From Iphinoe sp. HA4291-MV1 (GTDB lineage Bacteria > Cyanobacteriota > Cyanobacteriia > Cyanobacteriales > Nostocaceae), in assembly GCA_019359415.1 (NCBI GenBank), contig JAHHHH010000002.1:151172-215171 (forward strand): 64,000 nucleotides of DNA, in the 5' to 3' direction. A program made the translations under genes and the position numbers. Positions 1 through 7,910 of the stretch are shown here, in pieces; position 1 is the stretch's first letter, and the number at the start of each line of letters is the position of its first letter. A model generated the notes under the pieces. It was not told the DNA's origin and did not search any database. It was given only the letters and a program-made list of their open reading frames with translations.

Positions 1-505
1 AAAGATTACTCGCTACCCAGTAAGATAACTCTACTGGTAAATCTGGCAAATCTTCTGGCAGTTCAATGTTTTGCTCGGTTAACTTAGCTGAGAGACGCAC
101 AACATCTCTCAGCAGTTGTTCTACCTCAGCAGCCAAAAGTTGCAAATTCTTTGTTGGAGGATTATCTTCAATCCACTCAACCAAGCCGACTCTATACGGT
201 TTTTCACGGACATATTTTAAGAGGCGAAATCTTTGTTGACCTAATGTCAGGATCTTCATTCGGTCATCTGGTAGCCTCTGATAATGAATAATTTCTGCAC
301 AACTACCAACGTTAGCAATTGTGCTTCTCATCGGATCTACCATTAAAACCCCGAACCTGCGATCGCTCTCCAAAATCGTGTTCATCATGATTCGGTAGCG
401 AGGTTCAAAGATATGCAGAGGCAATGGTCTGGTGGGAAACAGAACTACTTCCGGTAACGGGAACAGAGGTAGTTCGCAAACTGCAATTTTAGAAGAGGAT
501 GTCAT
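1..505 (-). CDS. Lon substrate-binding (LAN) domain protein, partial
   Basis: The gene reads leftward and runs off the left edge, so only the N-terminal ~168 residues are visible, starting at an ATG at 505-503. The start reads MTSSSKIAVCELPLFPLPEV, followed by the conserved ILHIFEPRYR-type segment (here PLHIFEPRYRIMM) and later DRMKILTLGQQRFRLL. This is the N-terminal domain of Lon protease, which cyanobacteria and plants also carry as a stand-alone protein of about 215 residues without the ATPase or protease parts. I cannot see whether the missing part carries more domains. The gene follows the str cluster in the same direction but lies beyond the rpsJ terminator hairpin, so it is probably transcribed separately. 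The biochemical role of stand-alone members is not established. Confidence 0.8.
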   Translation of the reverse strand, partial: MTSSSKIAVCELPLFPLPEVVLFPTRPLPLHIFEPRYRIMMNTILESDRRFGVLMVDPMRSTIANVGSCAEIIHYQRLPDDRMKILTLGQQRFRLLKYVREKPYRVGLVEWIEDNPPTKNLQLLAAEVEQLLRDVVRLSAKLTEQNIELPEDLPDLPVELSYWVASNL

Positions 506-603
506 TGTCACCTTGGTATAAATTTAATCTTAAAAAGCTTTTCTTCTCTGCTTTTTCCCGCACTTTTTCTACATTCTATCATCTTAGATTTTAATACTAA
601 TAA

Positions 604-634
604 AAAGCCCTGAAGAAATATATCTTCGGGCTTT
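604..634 (-). terminator. intrinsic terminator after rpsJ
   Basis: Arms AAAGCCC-t-GAAGA (604-616) and TCTTCGGGCTTT (623-634) pair with one bulged base around a short AT loop. On the minus strand the stem is followed by a T-rich run, which fits a Rho-independent terminator about 80 nt past the rpsJ stop. A T-rich run also follows on the plus strand, so it could work in both directions. Confidence 0.7.
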
Positions 635-714
635 GTTGTCTTTTATACCAAGATTTTCTAAATTATTGTTGATTAGTTATTAAAGAGTATAACTAAGCAC
701 TAATAAATAATCAA

Positions 715-1032
715 CTACAGCTTAACTTCAATGTCCACACCTGATGGTAAATCCAGTTTCATCAAGGCATCAATAGTTTTAGAAGAGGGTTGGTAGATAT
801 CGATAATTCGACGATGAGTGCGGGTTTCAAAATGTTCCCGTGAGTCTTTATCTACGTGGGGCGATCGCAGTACACAGTAGATTCGGCGTTTTGTCGGTAA
901 AGGAATCGGTCCTATGGCTGTTGCATTAGTGCGGTTTGCTGTGTCTACAATCTTCTCGCAAGATGTATCCAATAAGCGACGGTCAAAAGCCTGTAAGCGA
1001 ATTCTAATCTTTTGCTGCTGTAGAGTTGCCAT
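715..1032 (-). CDS. rpsJ: 30S ribosomal protein S10
   Basis: The product is the 105-residue S10 of the small ribosomal subunit. It starts [17 protein letters not shown] and has the family signature around [20 protein letters not shown]. The reading frame stays open upstream to about 1119, but the ATG at 1032-1030 matches the usual S10 length and the extra residues match nothing. It is the last gene of the cyanobacterial str arrangement (rpsL-rpsG-fusA-tuf-rpsJ), all on the minus strand. A 190-bp spacer with a hairpin separates it from tuf, so expression may be partly independent. S10 is also a partner of NusB in antitermination (family knowledge). Confidence 0.97.
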   Translation of the reverse strand: MATLQQQKIRIRLQAFDRRLLDTSCEKIVDTANRTNATAIGPIPLPTKRRIYCVLRSPHVDKDSREHFETRTHRRIIDIYQPSSKTIDALMKLDLPSGVDIEVKL

Positions 1033-1165
1033 CTTAAATTTTCCAGGTTCTGATGAGTTGTGATTTATGGATTGGGGAGTGAAGACGAGCGAATGGGAAA
1101 GAAGCTTTCCAATCCCCATTTGCTAGTCTCCAATCTACTGCGCGTAACGCGTTTATGGACACGAA

Positions 1166-1200
1166 AAGAGCAGAGTGGGTATTATACCATCTCTGCTCCT
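1166..1200 (-). terminator. hairpin in the tuf-rpsJ spacer
   Basis: GAGCAGAG (1168-1175) pairs with CTCTGCTC (1191-1198), extended by TGG/CCA with a one-base bulge. It lies just after the tuf stop. The following T-run on the minus strand is short (CTTTTC), so it is a weak or partial terminator that may set the tuf:rpsJ ratio. Confidence 0.45.
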
Positions 1201-1223
1201 TTTTTAGTTAAGGTGCAAAGGTG

Positions 1224-2453
1224 CTACTTGACGATTTTGGAAACGACACCAGAACCGATGGTACGACCACCTTCACGAATTGCAAAGCGCATTCCTTGCT
1301 CAATTGCGATCGGGCTGATGAGTTCTACAGTCACTTTGATACGATCACCAGGCATCACCATTTCAGCAGCACTACCATCGTCAGCAGTGAAGACTTTGAT
1401 GGTGCCAGTCACGTCGGTTGTCCGCACATAAAACTGAGGACGGTAACCTGCGAAAAATGGAGTCTTACGACCACCTTCTTTTTCTGTTAAGACGTACACT
1501 TCACCTTCAAATTCAGTGTGCGGGGTAATCGAACCAGGCTTAGCGATAACCATGCCCCGTTCTATATCAGTCTTCTGTATACCACGCAGTAGAATTCCGG
1601 CGTTATCACCAGCCATACCTTTGTCAAGACTCTTCTTAAACATCTCGATACCAGTTACGATGGTGCTGCGAGTATTTTTAATGCCCACTAACTCTACGTT
1701 ATCGCCGACTTTGACTTCACCCCGCTCAATACGTCCGGTAGCTACGGTACCACGACCTGTGATGGAGAACACGTCTTCTACAGCCATCAGGAAAGGCTTA
1801 TCCACATCGCGCTCAGGTGTGGGGATAGAAGCATCTACAGCATCCATGAGTTCGTAGATTTTGTTTACCCAGTCATCTTCACCTTTCTTTATTTTGGGGT
1901 TAGCAGTCATTGTCTCCAGTGCCTTTAGACCAGAACCCTTGATGACTGGAATGTTTTCGCCATCGAAATTGTAGCTAGACAGTAGTTCGCGGACTTCCAA
2001 TTCCACCAGTTCTAGAAGTTCTTCGTCGTCCACCATGTCTTCTTTATTTAAGAAGACAACTAGGTTAGGAACACCCACCTGTCTTGCCAGTAGGATGTGT
2101 TCGCGGGTTTGAGGCATGGGACCGTCAGCAGCAGAAACCACCAGAATGGCACCATCCATCTGAGCAGCACCAGTGATCATGTTCTTCACATAGTCAGCGT
2201 GCCCAGGACAGTCTACGTGAGCATAGTGCCGCTTCTCAGTTTCATATTCTACGTGAGCGGTATTGATGGTAATCCCCCGCGCCTTTTCTTCCGGTGCGTT
2301 ATCGATTTGATCATAGCCTTTAGCCACAGCTTGACCCAGAGCTGCCAGGGTCATGGTGATGGCTGCCGTTAACGTAGTCTTACCGTGGTCAACGTGTCCA
2401 ATAGTACCGATGTTAACGTGGGGTTTATTCCGTTCAAACTTTGCGCGTGCCAT
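1224..2453 (-). CDS. tuf: translation elongation factor Tu
   Basis: This 409-residue GTPase delivers aminoacyl-tRNA to the ribosome. It has the P-loop GHVDHGKTT near residue 19, DCPGHADY near 81, NKED near 136 and the typical C-terminal beta-barrel ending in GVVSKIVK. Length and sequence are normal for cyanobacteria. The ATG at 2453 is preceded by an AAGGAA stretch about 11 nt upstream. It lies 22 bp after fusA, which indicates co-transcription in the str operon. Nothing unusual was seen. Confidence 0.98.
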   Translation of the reverse strand: MARAKFERNKPHVNIGTIGHVDHGKTTLTAAITMTLAALGQAVAKGYDQIDNAPEEKARGITINTAHVEYETEKRHYAHVDCPGHADYVKNMITGAAQMDGAILVVSAADGPMPQTREHILLARQVGVPNLVVFLNKEDMVDDEELLELVELEVRELLSSYNFDGENIPVIKGSGLKALETMTANPKIKKGEDDWVNKIYELMDAVDASIPTPERDVDKPFLMAVEDVFSITGRGTVATGRIERGEVKVGDNVELVGIKNTRSTIVTGIEMFKKSLDKGMAGDNAGILLRGIQKTDIERGMVIAKPGSITPHTEFEGEVYVLTEKEGGRKTPFFAGYRPQFYVRTTDVTGTIKVFTADDGSAAEMVMPGDRIKVTVELISPIAIEQGMRFAIREGGRTIGSGVVSKIVK

Positions 2454-2475
2454 GAATACTAATTTCCTTTACTAA

Positions 2476-4554
2476 CTAAGCGTTCCCTTTGCTTTTAGCT
2501 ATGATTGCCTCAGCCACGTTGCGAGGCACTTCTTCGTAGTGGCTAAACTCCATTGAGAAGATGCCCCGACCTTGGGTTTTTGATCTGATATCAGTAGCGT
2601 AGCCAAACATTTCTGCTAATGGGACTTTTGCAGTGACTTTGGCAATACTTTGCTCAGATCCCATTCCCTCAATTTGCCCACGACGGGAATTGAGGTCACC
2701 CATTACATCCCCAAGGAAGTTTTCGGGAACTTCTACCTCAACTTTCATCATAGGCTCTAACAGGACGGGTGCTGCTTTCAGCACAGCTTCCTTCATCGCC
2801 ATTGAGCCAGCGATTTTGAAAGCCATTTCTGAAGAGTCTACATCATGGTATGACCCATCTACCAGCGTTGCTTTGACATCAATCAGTGGATATCCAGCAA
2901 GAACACCCGATTCGCAGCTTTCTTTCATTCCCTGTTCTGCTGGTCCGATGTACTCTTTGGGTACAGCACCGCCAACAATTTTAGAGACGAATTCAAAGCC
3001 GCTTCCTGGTTGTCCTGGCTCCAAGTCGATCACAACGTGACCATACTGACCTTTACCACCGCTTTGACGGATGAATTTACCTTCAACTCTGTTAACAGGC
3101 TTACGAATTGTTTCACGGTAAGCAACTTGCGGAGCACCGACGTTTGCTTCCACTTTGAATTCACGTAACATCCGGTCTACCAGAATTTCTAGGTGTAGCT
3201 CTCCCATTCCTGCAATCACGGTTTGGTTGGTTTCCGGATCTACATTCACGCGGAAAGTGGGGTCTTCTTCTGAGAGAGATTGCAGAGCTTTGGACAGCTT
3301 ATCCATGTCATTCTTGGTTTTGGGTTCAACTGCCACAGAAATGACAGGCTCAGGAATGAACAGGGATTCTAGAATGACTGGTGAGCCTTCATCAGAAAGT
3401 GTGTCACCTGTCAAGGTCTCTTTCAATCCCAGCGCAGCTCCCAAATCACCTGAGCGCATTTCATCTACGTCAATCCGCTCATCTGCTTTCAAAATCACTA
3501 AACGAGAAATCCGTTCTTTCTTGTTCTTGGTGGCATTGAGGACATAGCTGCCCTTCTTCAGAACACCAGAATAAACGCGAATGAAGGTTAAGCGACCGTA
3601 GGGATCAGCCATAATCTTGAAGGCAAGAGCCGACATGGGTTCGTTGTCGTCGGCGCGACGCTCAACAGTTTCACCATTTGGCAGTGTCCCTTGAATTGGT
3701 GGTACATCGATTGGTGCTGGTAAGTAATCTACGACTGCATCCAACAACAACTGTACACCTTTGTTCTTAAATGCCGAGCCGCAAAGCAGCGGCACAATAG
3801 TACCTGCAATTGTACCTTTACGCAGAGCCGTGCGGATTTCGTCTTCGGTCAATTCCTCGCCCTCGAAGTACTTGGTCATCAGATCATCATCCGTTTCCGC
3901 AACCGCTTCAATCAGTTTGGTGCGAAACTCTTCGATCTGAGCCGCCATATCTTCGGGGACATCTGTTTCCTTGATATCAGTTCCCTGGTCGTTGGTGTAG
4001 ATGTATGCACGCATCCGTACCAGGTCAACAATACCTTGGAACTCGCTTTCACTACCAATAGGCAACTGAATGGGAATGGCATTTGCCCGCAGGCGATCGC
4101 GCACTTGCTCGTAAACCTTGTAGAAGTTCGCACCCGTACGATCCATCTTGTTGATAAAAACGATGCGAGGCACCTTATAACGATCTGCTTGACGCCACAC
4201 AGTTTCTGTTTGCGGCTGCACGCCACCCACAGAACATAAAACTGTAATGACACCATCCAGTACCCGCATGGAACGTTCTACCTCAATTGTGAAGTCTACG
4301 TGTCCTGGAGTATCAATAATGTTAATTTGATGATTATTCCAACTGGTACTGATAGCAGCAGCAGTGATAGTAATTCCCCGCTCCCGCTCTTGTTCCATCC
4401 AGTCAGTTACAGCGGTTCCTTCATGAACCTCACCAATCTTATGAATTATCCCAGAGTAAAATAATATTCTCTCTGTTGTCGTTGTTTTGCCCGCATCTAT
4501 ATGCGCCGCAATACCAATATTGCGTACTTTCTCCAGCGGGTTTGTACGTGCCAC
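2476..4554 (-). CDS. fusA: translation elongation factor G
   Basis: This 692-residue ribosomal translocase has the GTPase motifs [12 protein letters not shown] (residues ~17-28), DTPGHVDF (~81) and NKMD (~135), then domain II, the domain IV region with GQYGHVV and the C-terminal domain V. The start is GTG at 4554-4552 with a strong Shine-Dalgarno AGGAGG five nt upstream. It is in the order rpsG-fusA-tuf. The 136-bp spacer to rpsG carries two copies of ACACGATATATCG and an inverted pair GGAAAACCG/CGGTTTTCC, which could form a structure in the mRNA. Confidence 0.98.
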   Translation of the reverse strand: MARTNPLEKVRNIGIAAHIDAGKTTTTERILFYSGIIHKIGEVHEGTAVTDWMEQERERGITITAAAISTSWNNHQINIIDTPGHVDFTIEVERSMRVLDGVITVLCSVGGVQPQTETVWRQADRYKVPRIVFINKMDRTGANFYKVYEQVRDRLRANAIPIQLPIGSESEFQGIVDLVRMRAYIYTNDQGTDIKETDVPEDMAAQIEEFRTKLIEAVAETDDDLMTKYFEGEELTEDEIRTALRKGTIAGTIVPLLCGSAFKNKGVQLLLDAVVDYLPAPIDVPPIQGTLPNGETVERRADDNEPMSALAFKIMADPYGRLTFIRVYSGVLKKGSYVLNATKNKKERISRLVILKADERIDVDEMRSGDLGAALGLKETLTGDTLSDEGSPVILESLFIPEPVISVAVEPKTKNDMDKLSKALQSLSEEDPTFRVNVDPETNQTVIAGMGELHLEILVDRMLREFKVEANVGAPQVAYRETIRKPVNRVEGKFIRQSGGKGQYGHVVIDLEPGQPGSGFEFVSKIVGGAVPKEYIGPAEQGMKESCESGVLAGYPLIDVKATLVDGSYHDVDSSEMAFKIAGSMAMKEAVLKAAPVLLEPMMKVEVEVPENFLGDVMGDLNSRRGQIEGMGSEQSIAKVTAKVPLAEMFGYATDIRSKTQGRGIFSMEFSHYEEVPRNVAEAIIAKSKGNA

Positions 4555-4690
4555 AGCTGCCTCCTATAGTTTTCGCCTCATGATACTTGTATATTACACT
4601 TTGTTAAGATATTATACTTTTACGGAAAACCGTCTTTTTATCGTAAACACACGATATATCGCTCTTCAACACGATATATCGGTTTTCCAC
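4555..4690 (-). repeat. rpsG-fusA spacer with short direct and inverted repeats
   Basis: Two direct copies of ACACGATATATCG (around 4649 and 4669) sit inside an inverted pair, GGAAAACCG (4624-4632) and CGGTTTTCC (4680-4688). No gene is seen. An effect on mRNA processing between rpsG and fusA is only a possibility. Confidence 0.5.
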
Positions 4691-5161
4691 TTAGTAGCGA
4701 TAGTGAGCAAAAGCTTTGTTTGCTTCTGCCATCCGGTGCGTTTCTTCACGCTTGCGAATCGCGTTTCCGCTTTCGTTAGCAGCATCCATCAATTCATTTG
4801 CCAGTTTGCCTGCCATTGTACGCCCTGGACGTTGTCTTGAAAACTGCACCAACCAACGCAGTGCGAGGGTTGTACCCCGCTCAGCACGCACTTCCATTGG
4901 GACTTGGTACGTCGCCCCACCAACTCGACGAGCTTTGACTTCTACTAAAGGCGTTGCGTTACGCACAGCTCTTTCAAAGGTTTCCAACGCATCGCTACCA
5001 GTCCGTTCCCCAATTGTTTTCATAGCATCATAAACAATGCGTGCGGCGAGAGATTTTTTGCCATGACGCATTATCCGCCTAATGATCATACTGATAAGGC
5101 GACTGTTATACACAGAGTCAGGCAGAACCGGACGTTTTTGAATAACACCACGACGAGACAT
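4691..5161 (-). CDS. rpsG: 30S ribosomal protein S7
   Basis: This 156-residue primary 16S rRNA-binding protein of the 30S head starts [18 protein letters not shown]. It contains the S7 signature region [11 protein letters not shown] and ends [13 protein letters not shown], a full-length cyanobacterial form. The ATG is at 5161. It is usually preceded closely by rpsL; here more than 1 kb of repeat-rich DNA intervenes, so rpsG probably needs its own promoter or transcription through the repeats. Confidence 0.97.
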   Translation of the reverse strand: MSRRGVIQKRPVLPDSVYNSRLISMIIRRIMRHGKKSLAARIVYDAMKTIGERTGSDALETFERAVRNATPLVEVKARRVGGATYQVPMEVRAERGTTLALRWLVQFSRQRPGRTMAGKLANELMDAANESGNAIRKREETHRMAEANKAFAHYRY

Positions 5162-6223
5162 ACTTAAACCTTTAGTTCTAAATTGGCAATGAGACTATAT
5201 GCTATATGCTATCGAACACCAGCATTTCTAAACGGCAAATGCCGCCGTCTAATTTTCTTGAGCTGTTTCACTGCGATTGCAGCTACACTAACTTGCAAAA
5301 ACTGCTGTTCTTAACAACAGGAAGCGACAAAATTATATACCGTGACTGACCCTACTCATTCAACTCTTATAAGCAATACATAATTGCTGGAGATGTTCAT
5401 TTTGTAGAGTTGCGCGTACTTTGAGCTTTACATCGGCAGATACAGTTCACAGTCTTACTAGACTCTGTGTACCAGTTTCACGCCTAGTCTGCCAGACCGA
5501 CCGATGGGTGTTACCAGAAAATTCTATTGCACTTTTATCTCGGCTCTAAGCCAAGTTTTGTACAAATACAAATTTATCTTTAGAGCATGGCTTCCTAAAT
5601 AGAGAAGCATCTCACTTAATAATTTGTGCAAAAAAAGCCCTCTTTTGTGAGTCATGAAGTGCTGAGTAGACATAATGCTTTGTTTAACTCAGCAAAGTCA
5701 ATTGCTATCCCCTGAGCTACTCTCGCTTAAAGCACAAGCTACGTCTGCCTTGCTCCGCGTAGACGCCCGTAGGGTAGAGTGCGAGCTTACGCTAACACAA
5801 AGCGTTTCCAAAGGAGATACACACAAACTACAAACTATAGAAGGAATTTCCCTTCTCATGAGCGGAGACGTTTCGCGTTGGCGTAGCCTGTCCGCAGGAC
5901 TTACAGGTTTACCCTCTGGGTTTGCCAGTCCCTCATCGTGACGGAAATCGCCATCGCTCTTAGCGTCTCCCCTTGGGAGACGCTAAGGGCGATGAGGTCT
6001 CCTCAGGTAGAGCATCTGGCGTTGGAAACCCTCCTGCTGCGCTGGATTCACCGTACAGCGCTACTCCACTCTACTCTATGGGAAGCTCCCTGTGGGCATC
6101 TACGGGAAGCCACCCTTCAAAGGACACTGTGTTGCGGAATTTCTTCCGTTGTTGTAAGAGCGTCTCCGCTCTTGATAAGCAAGTACCTGTGGCGTCTACA
6201 GCACTCATTGCATGAGCACTGTT
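5162..6223. repeat. 1.06-kb repeat-filled gap between rpsL and rpsG
   Basis: No convincing gene is seen; the open frames here have no RBS and are built from repeats. The right half is a patchwork of palindromic, GC-richer pieces: a GCGTAGCCTGTCCGCAGGAC-type piece near 5880-5900, a near-perfect 19-bp hairpin at 5953-5993, AGAGCG-tctc-CGCTCT near 6158, and others. The left half (5162-5650) is AT-rich and could hold an rpsG promoter. Such GCGTAGCC/GGAGACGC pieces also occur elsewhere in the window (near 45345 and 56340), which marks them as dispersed repeats. Confidence 0.7.
5953..5993. repeat. 19-bp near-perfect hairpin (REP-like)
   Basis: ATCGCTCTTAGCGTCTCCC (5953-5971) and its complement (5975-5993) pair with a single G-U and a three-base loop. 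There is no poly-T tail, so it is more likely a dispersed palindromic repeat than a terminator. Confidence 0.75.
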
Positions 6224-6595
6224 CTATTTAGGACGCTTGGTTCCATACTTAGAACGACCTTGCTTGCGGTCTTTGACTCCAGCTGTATCTAAAGTTCCAC
6301 GGATAATGTGGTATCTCACGCCTGGTAAGTCCTTAACGCGACCGCCGCGAATCATGACAACAGAGTGTTCTTGCAAATTATGACCAATTCCTGGAATGTA
6401 AGCTGTGACTTCAAATTGAGAAGTCAACCTTACCCTTGCCACTTTGCGTAGAGCTGAGTTTGGCTTTTTCGGTGTGGTCGTGTATACTCTAGTACAAACG
6501 CCCCGACGTTGAGGGCATTGCTTTAGAGCTGGGGACTTGGTTTTCTGACGCGCTTTTTCGCGTTCGTTACGTATTAGCTGCTGTATTGTTGGCAT
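6224..6595 (-). CDS. rpsL: 30S ribosomal protein S12
   Basis: This 123-residue decoding-centre protein starts [19 protein letters not shown]. It carries the signature [19 protein letters not shown] and the loop [13 protein letters not shown], where streptomycin-resistance changes map in other bacteria; the residues there look wild type. It is the first ribosomal gene of the str cluster. The large repeat-filled gap to rpsG downstream is atypical. Confidence 0.98.
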   Translation of the reverse strand: MPTIQQLIRNEREKARQKTKSPALKQCPQRRGVCTRVYTTTPKKPNSALRKVARVRLTSQFEVTAYIPGIGHNLQEHSVVMIRGGRVKDLPGVRYHIIRGTLDTAGVKDRKQGRSKYGTKRPK

Positions 6596-6670
6596 GAGTT
6601 ACAGCGGGAGAAGCTGCCTTTAGTCTAAGTTTTAACAAATCCTAATTATATCTTTTTTTATGCTTTTGTG

Positions 6671-7021
6671 TCAAACTTTTTGGGCATTAGTCAAGTCATT
6701 AGTTGTTGAAAAGGAGTTACCACATCCACAAGTTGCATCCGCTTGCGGGTTATAGAAGCGAAAACCACCGCCCATCAAATCCTCTGAATAGTCCAAAGTC
6801 AACTCATTGATATATTTTAAGCTTTCGGCATCTATGACGATTTGAGTACCATAACAGTCAAAAACGGAATCATCAACTTGTACCGCTTCATCAAAGGACA
6901 TCTCATAATACCAGCCAGAGCAACCACCAGGTTTAACAGCCAAACGAAACAGGACATTTGGCTGTTGCTTTGATTTTAATCGCCTTATTTCATTGGCGGC
7001 CGATTTACTCAATTGAATCAT
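6671..7021 (-). CDS. HesB/IscA-type iron-sulfur assembly protein
   Basis: This ~116-residue A-type Fe-S carrier or scaffold protein starts at MIQLSKSAANEIRRLK. It has the three family cysteines in GGCSGW and CGCG near the C-terminus. The frame is open further upstream to 7054, but the ATG at 7021 gives the family length. A-type proteins receive clusters from the SUF machinery and pass them to apoproteins. The gene sits 75 bp upstream of rpsL on the same strand and may be co-transcribed. I cannot tell IscA from SufA or ErpA orthology by eye. Confidence 0.9.
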   Translation of the reverse strand: MIQLSKSAANEIRRLKSKQQPNVLFRLAVKPGGCSGWYYEMSFDEAVQVDDSVFDCYGTQIVIDAESLKYINELTLDYSEDLMGGGFRFYNPQADATCGCGNSFSTTNDLTNAQKV

Positions 7022-7097
7022 AAAAGTGGTAAAGCAATTTAAAAAGTCTATCAATAGACCTTGTCAGTGGGGTGAGTACACTAGCTCACAAATGTGT

Positions 7098-7132
7098 GAA
7101 AAACTCGGTTTCTTCAAGAAACCGAGTTTTTC
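7098..7132 (-). terminator. terminator-like hairpin after the cupin gene
   Basis: GAAAAACTCGGTTTCTT (7098-7114) is perfectly complementary to 7116-7132, giving a long stem with A/T tracts on both sides. It lies between the cupin gene and the iscA-like gene (both minus), so it can terminate the former. Similar AACCCGGTTTCT palindromes recur (45170-45235), so it is also a member of a dispersed repeat family. Confidence 0.6.
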
Positions 7133-7247
7133 AAAAAATAGCATATTTTGTCTTACTTTTGCTTCCTGCCTATTCTAGCCGGAGCTTGCTATATTAAAGA
7201 TATTCAAGGTGTAGACATACTTTCCTATTCGTGCTTCGATAGCGCTC

Positions 7248-7676
7248 TTATTGGTCATCATCTTCAGCACGGGAATAGTCGTCCTGGTAACGGATAATAT
7301 CATCTTCTCCTAAATATTCTCCGTTTTGAACTTCAATTAACACCAAGGGAATCACACCAGGATTCTCTAATCGATGAGCTGTACACTGGGGTACATAGGT
7401 TGACTGATTATTGCTGAGCAAGACTTCTTCATCACCGCAAACAACCCTAGCTGTACCAGAGACGACAATCCAATGTTCGCTGCGATGATGATGCATTTGC
7501 AAGCTGAGGCGGTGTCCAGGCTTAACTTCAATACGCTTAATTTTATATCCACGCCCTTCTTCTAAAACAGTAAATGAACCCCAAGGGCGAAGCTCAGTTG
7601 CAGCCACACCTCTTGGGGTGACCGCAGGCGGAAGGGGCAATGTGTTAATTTGTGTTGCTTCTTGAAATTGAGCCAT
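7248..7676 (-). CDS. cupin, type II phosphomannose isomerase-like
   Basis: This ~142-residue single-domain cupin resembles the C-terminal domain of bifunctional ManC/PMI proteins. It carries RPWGSFTVLEEG, then the metal-binding cupin motif GHRLSLQMHHHRSEHWIVVSG and a second motif with PQCTAHRLENPG. The ATG at 7676 is preferred over an in-frame upstream ATG (7697) because GAGG lies just upstream of it. Stand-alone forms are probably mannose-6-phosphate/GDP-mannose pathway enzymes acting in polysaccharide supply, but catalytic activity cannot be shown from sequence. It is flanked downstream by a terminator-like hairpin. Confidence 0.88.
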   Translation of the reverse strand: MAQFQEATQINTLPLPPAVTPRGVAATELRPWGSFTVLEEGRGYKIKRIEVKPGHRLSLQMHHHRSEHWIVVSGTARVVCGDEEVLLSNNQSTYVPQCTAHRLENPGVIPLVLIEVQNGEYLGEDDIIRYQDDYSRAEDDDQ

Positions 7677-7910
7677 ATTTACCTCGCGTTGTGACACAGC
7701 AGACGGTCAGCACTCTTGAATCAATCATTGACGCAAAAACAAGGCATGATGTTGCAACTACGGAGATGAGCAATCCACGCCACTTCTGCCAAAGATAACA
7801 AAACCAGGTGAGAGAGTGTCATCAATAACTCTGAAAAAACTGTGTCTACACCAACTCTTCATCAAGTAACATCACAACTTATTGTCAGCTTCAAAGTTAA
7901 GGAGCAAGGG

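Noticed and set aside
1060-1490. Plus-strand frames opposite tuf
   Set aside because: They are antisense shadows of the highly conserved tuf gene with no independent signal.
5675-6231. Open frames in the rpsL-rpsG gap as small genes
   Set aside because: They are built from palindromic repeat pieces present elsewhere, with no RBS and no recognisable protein features.
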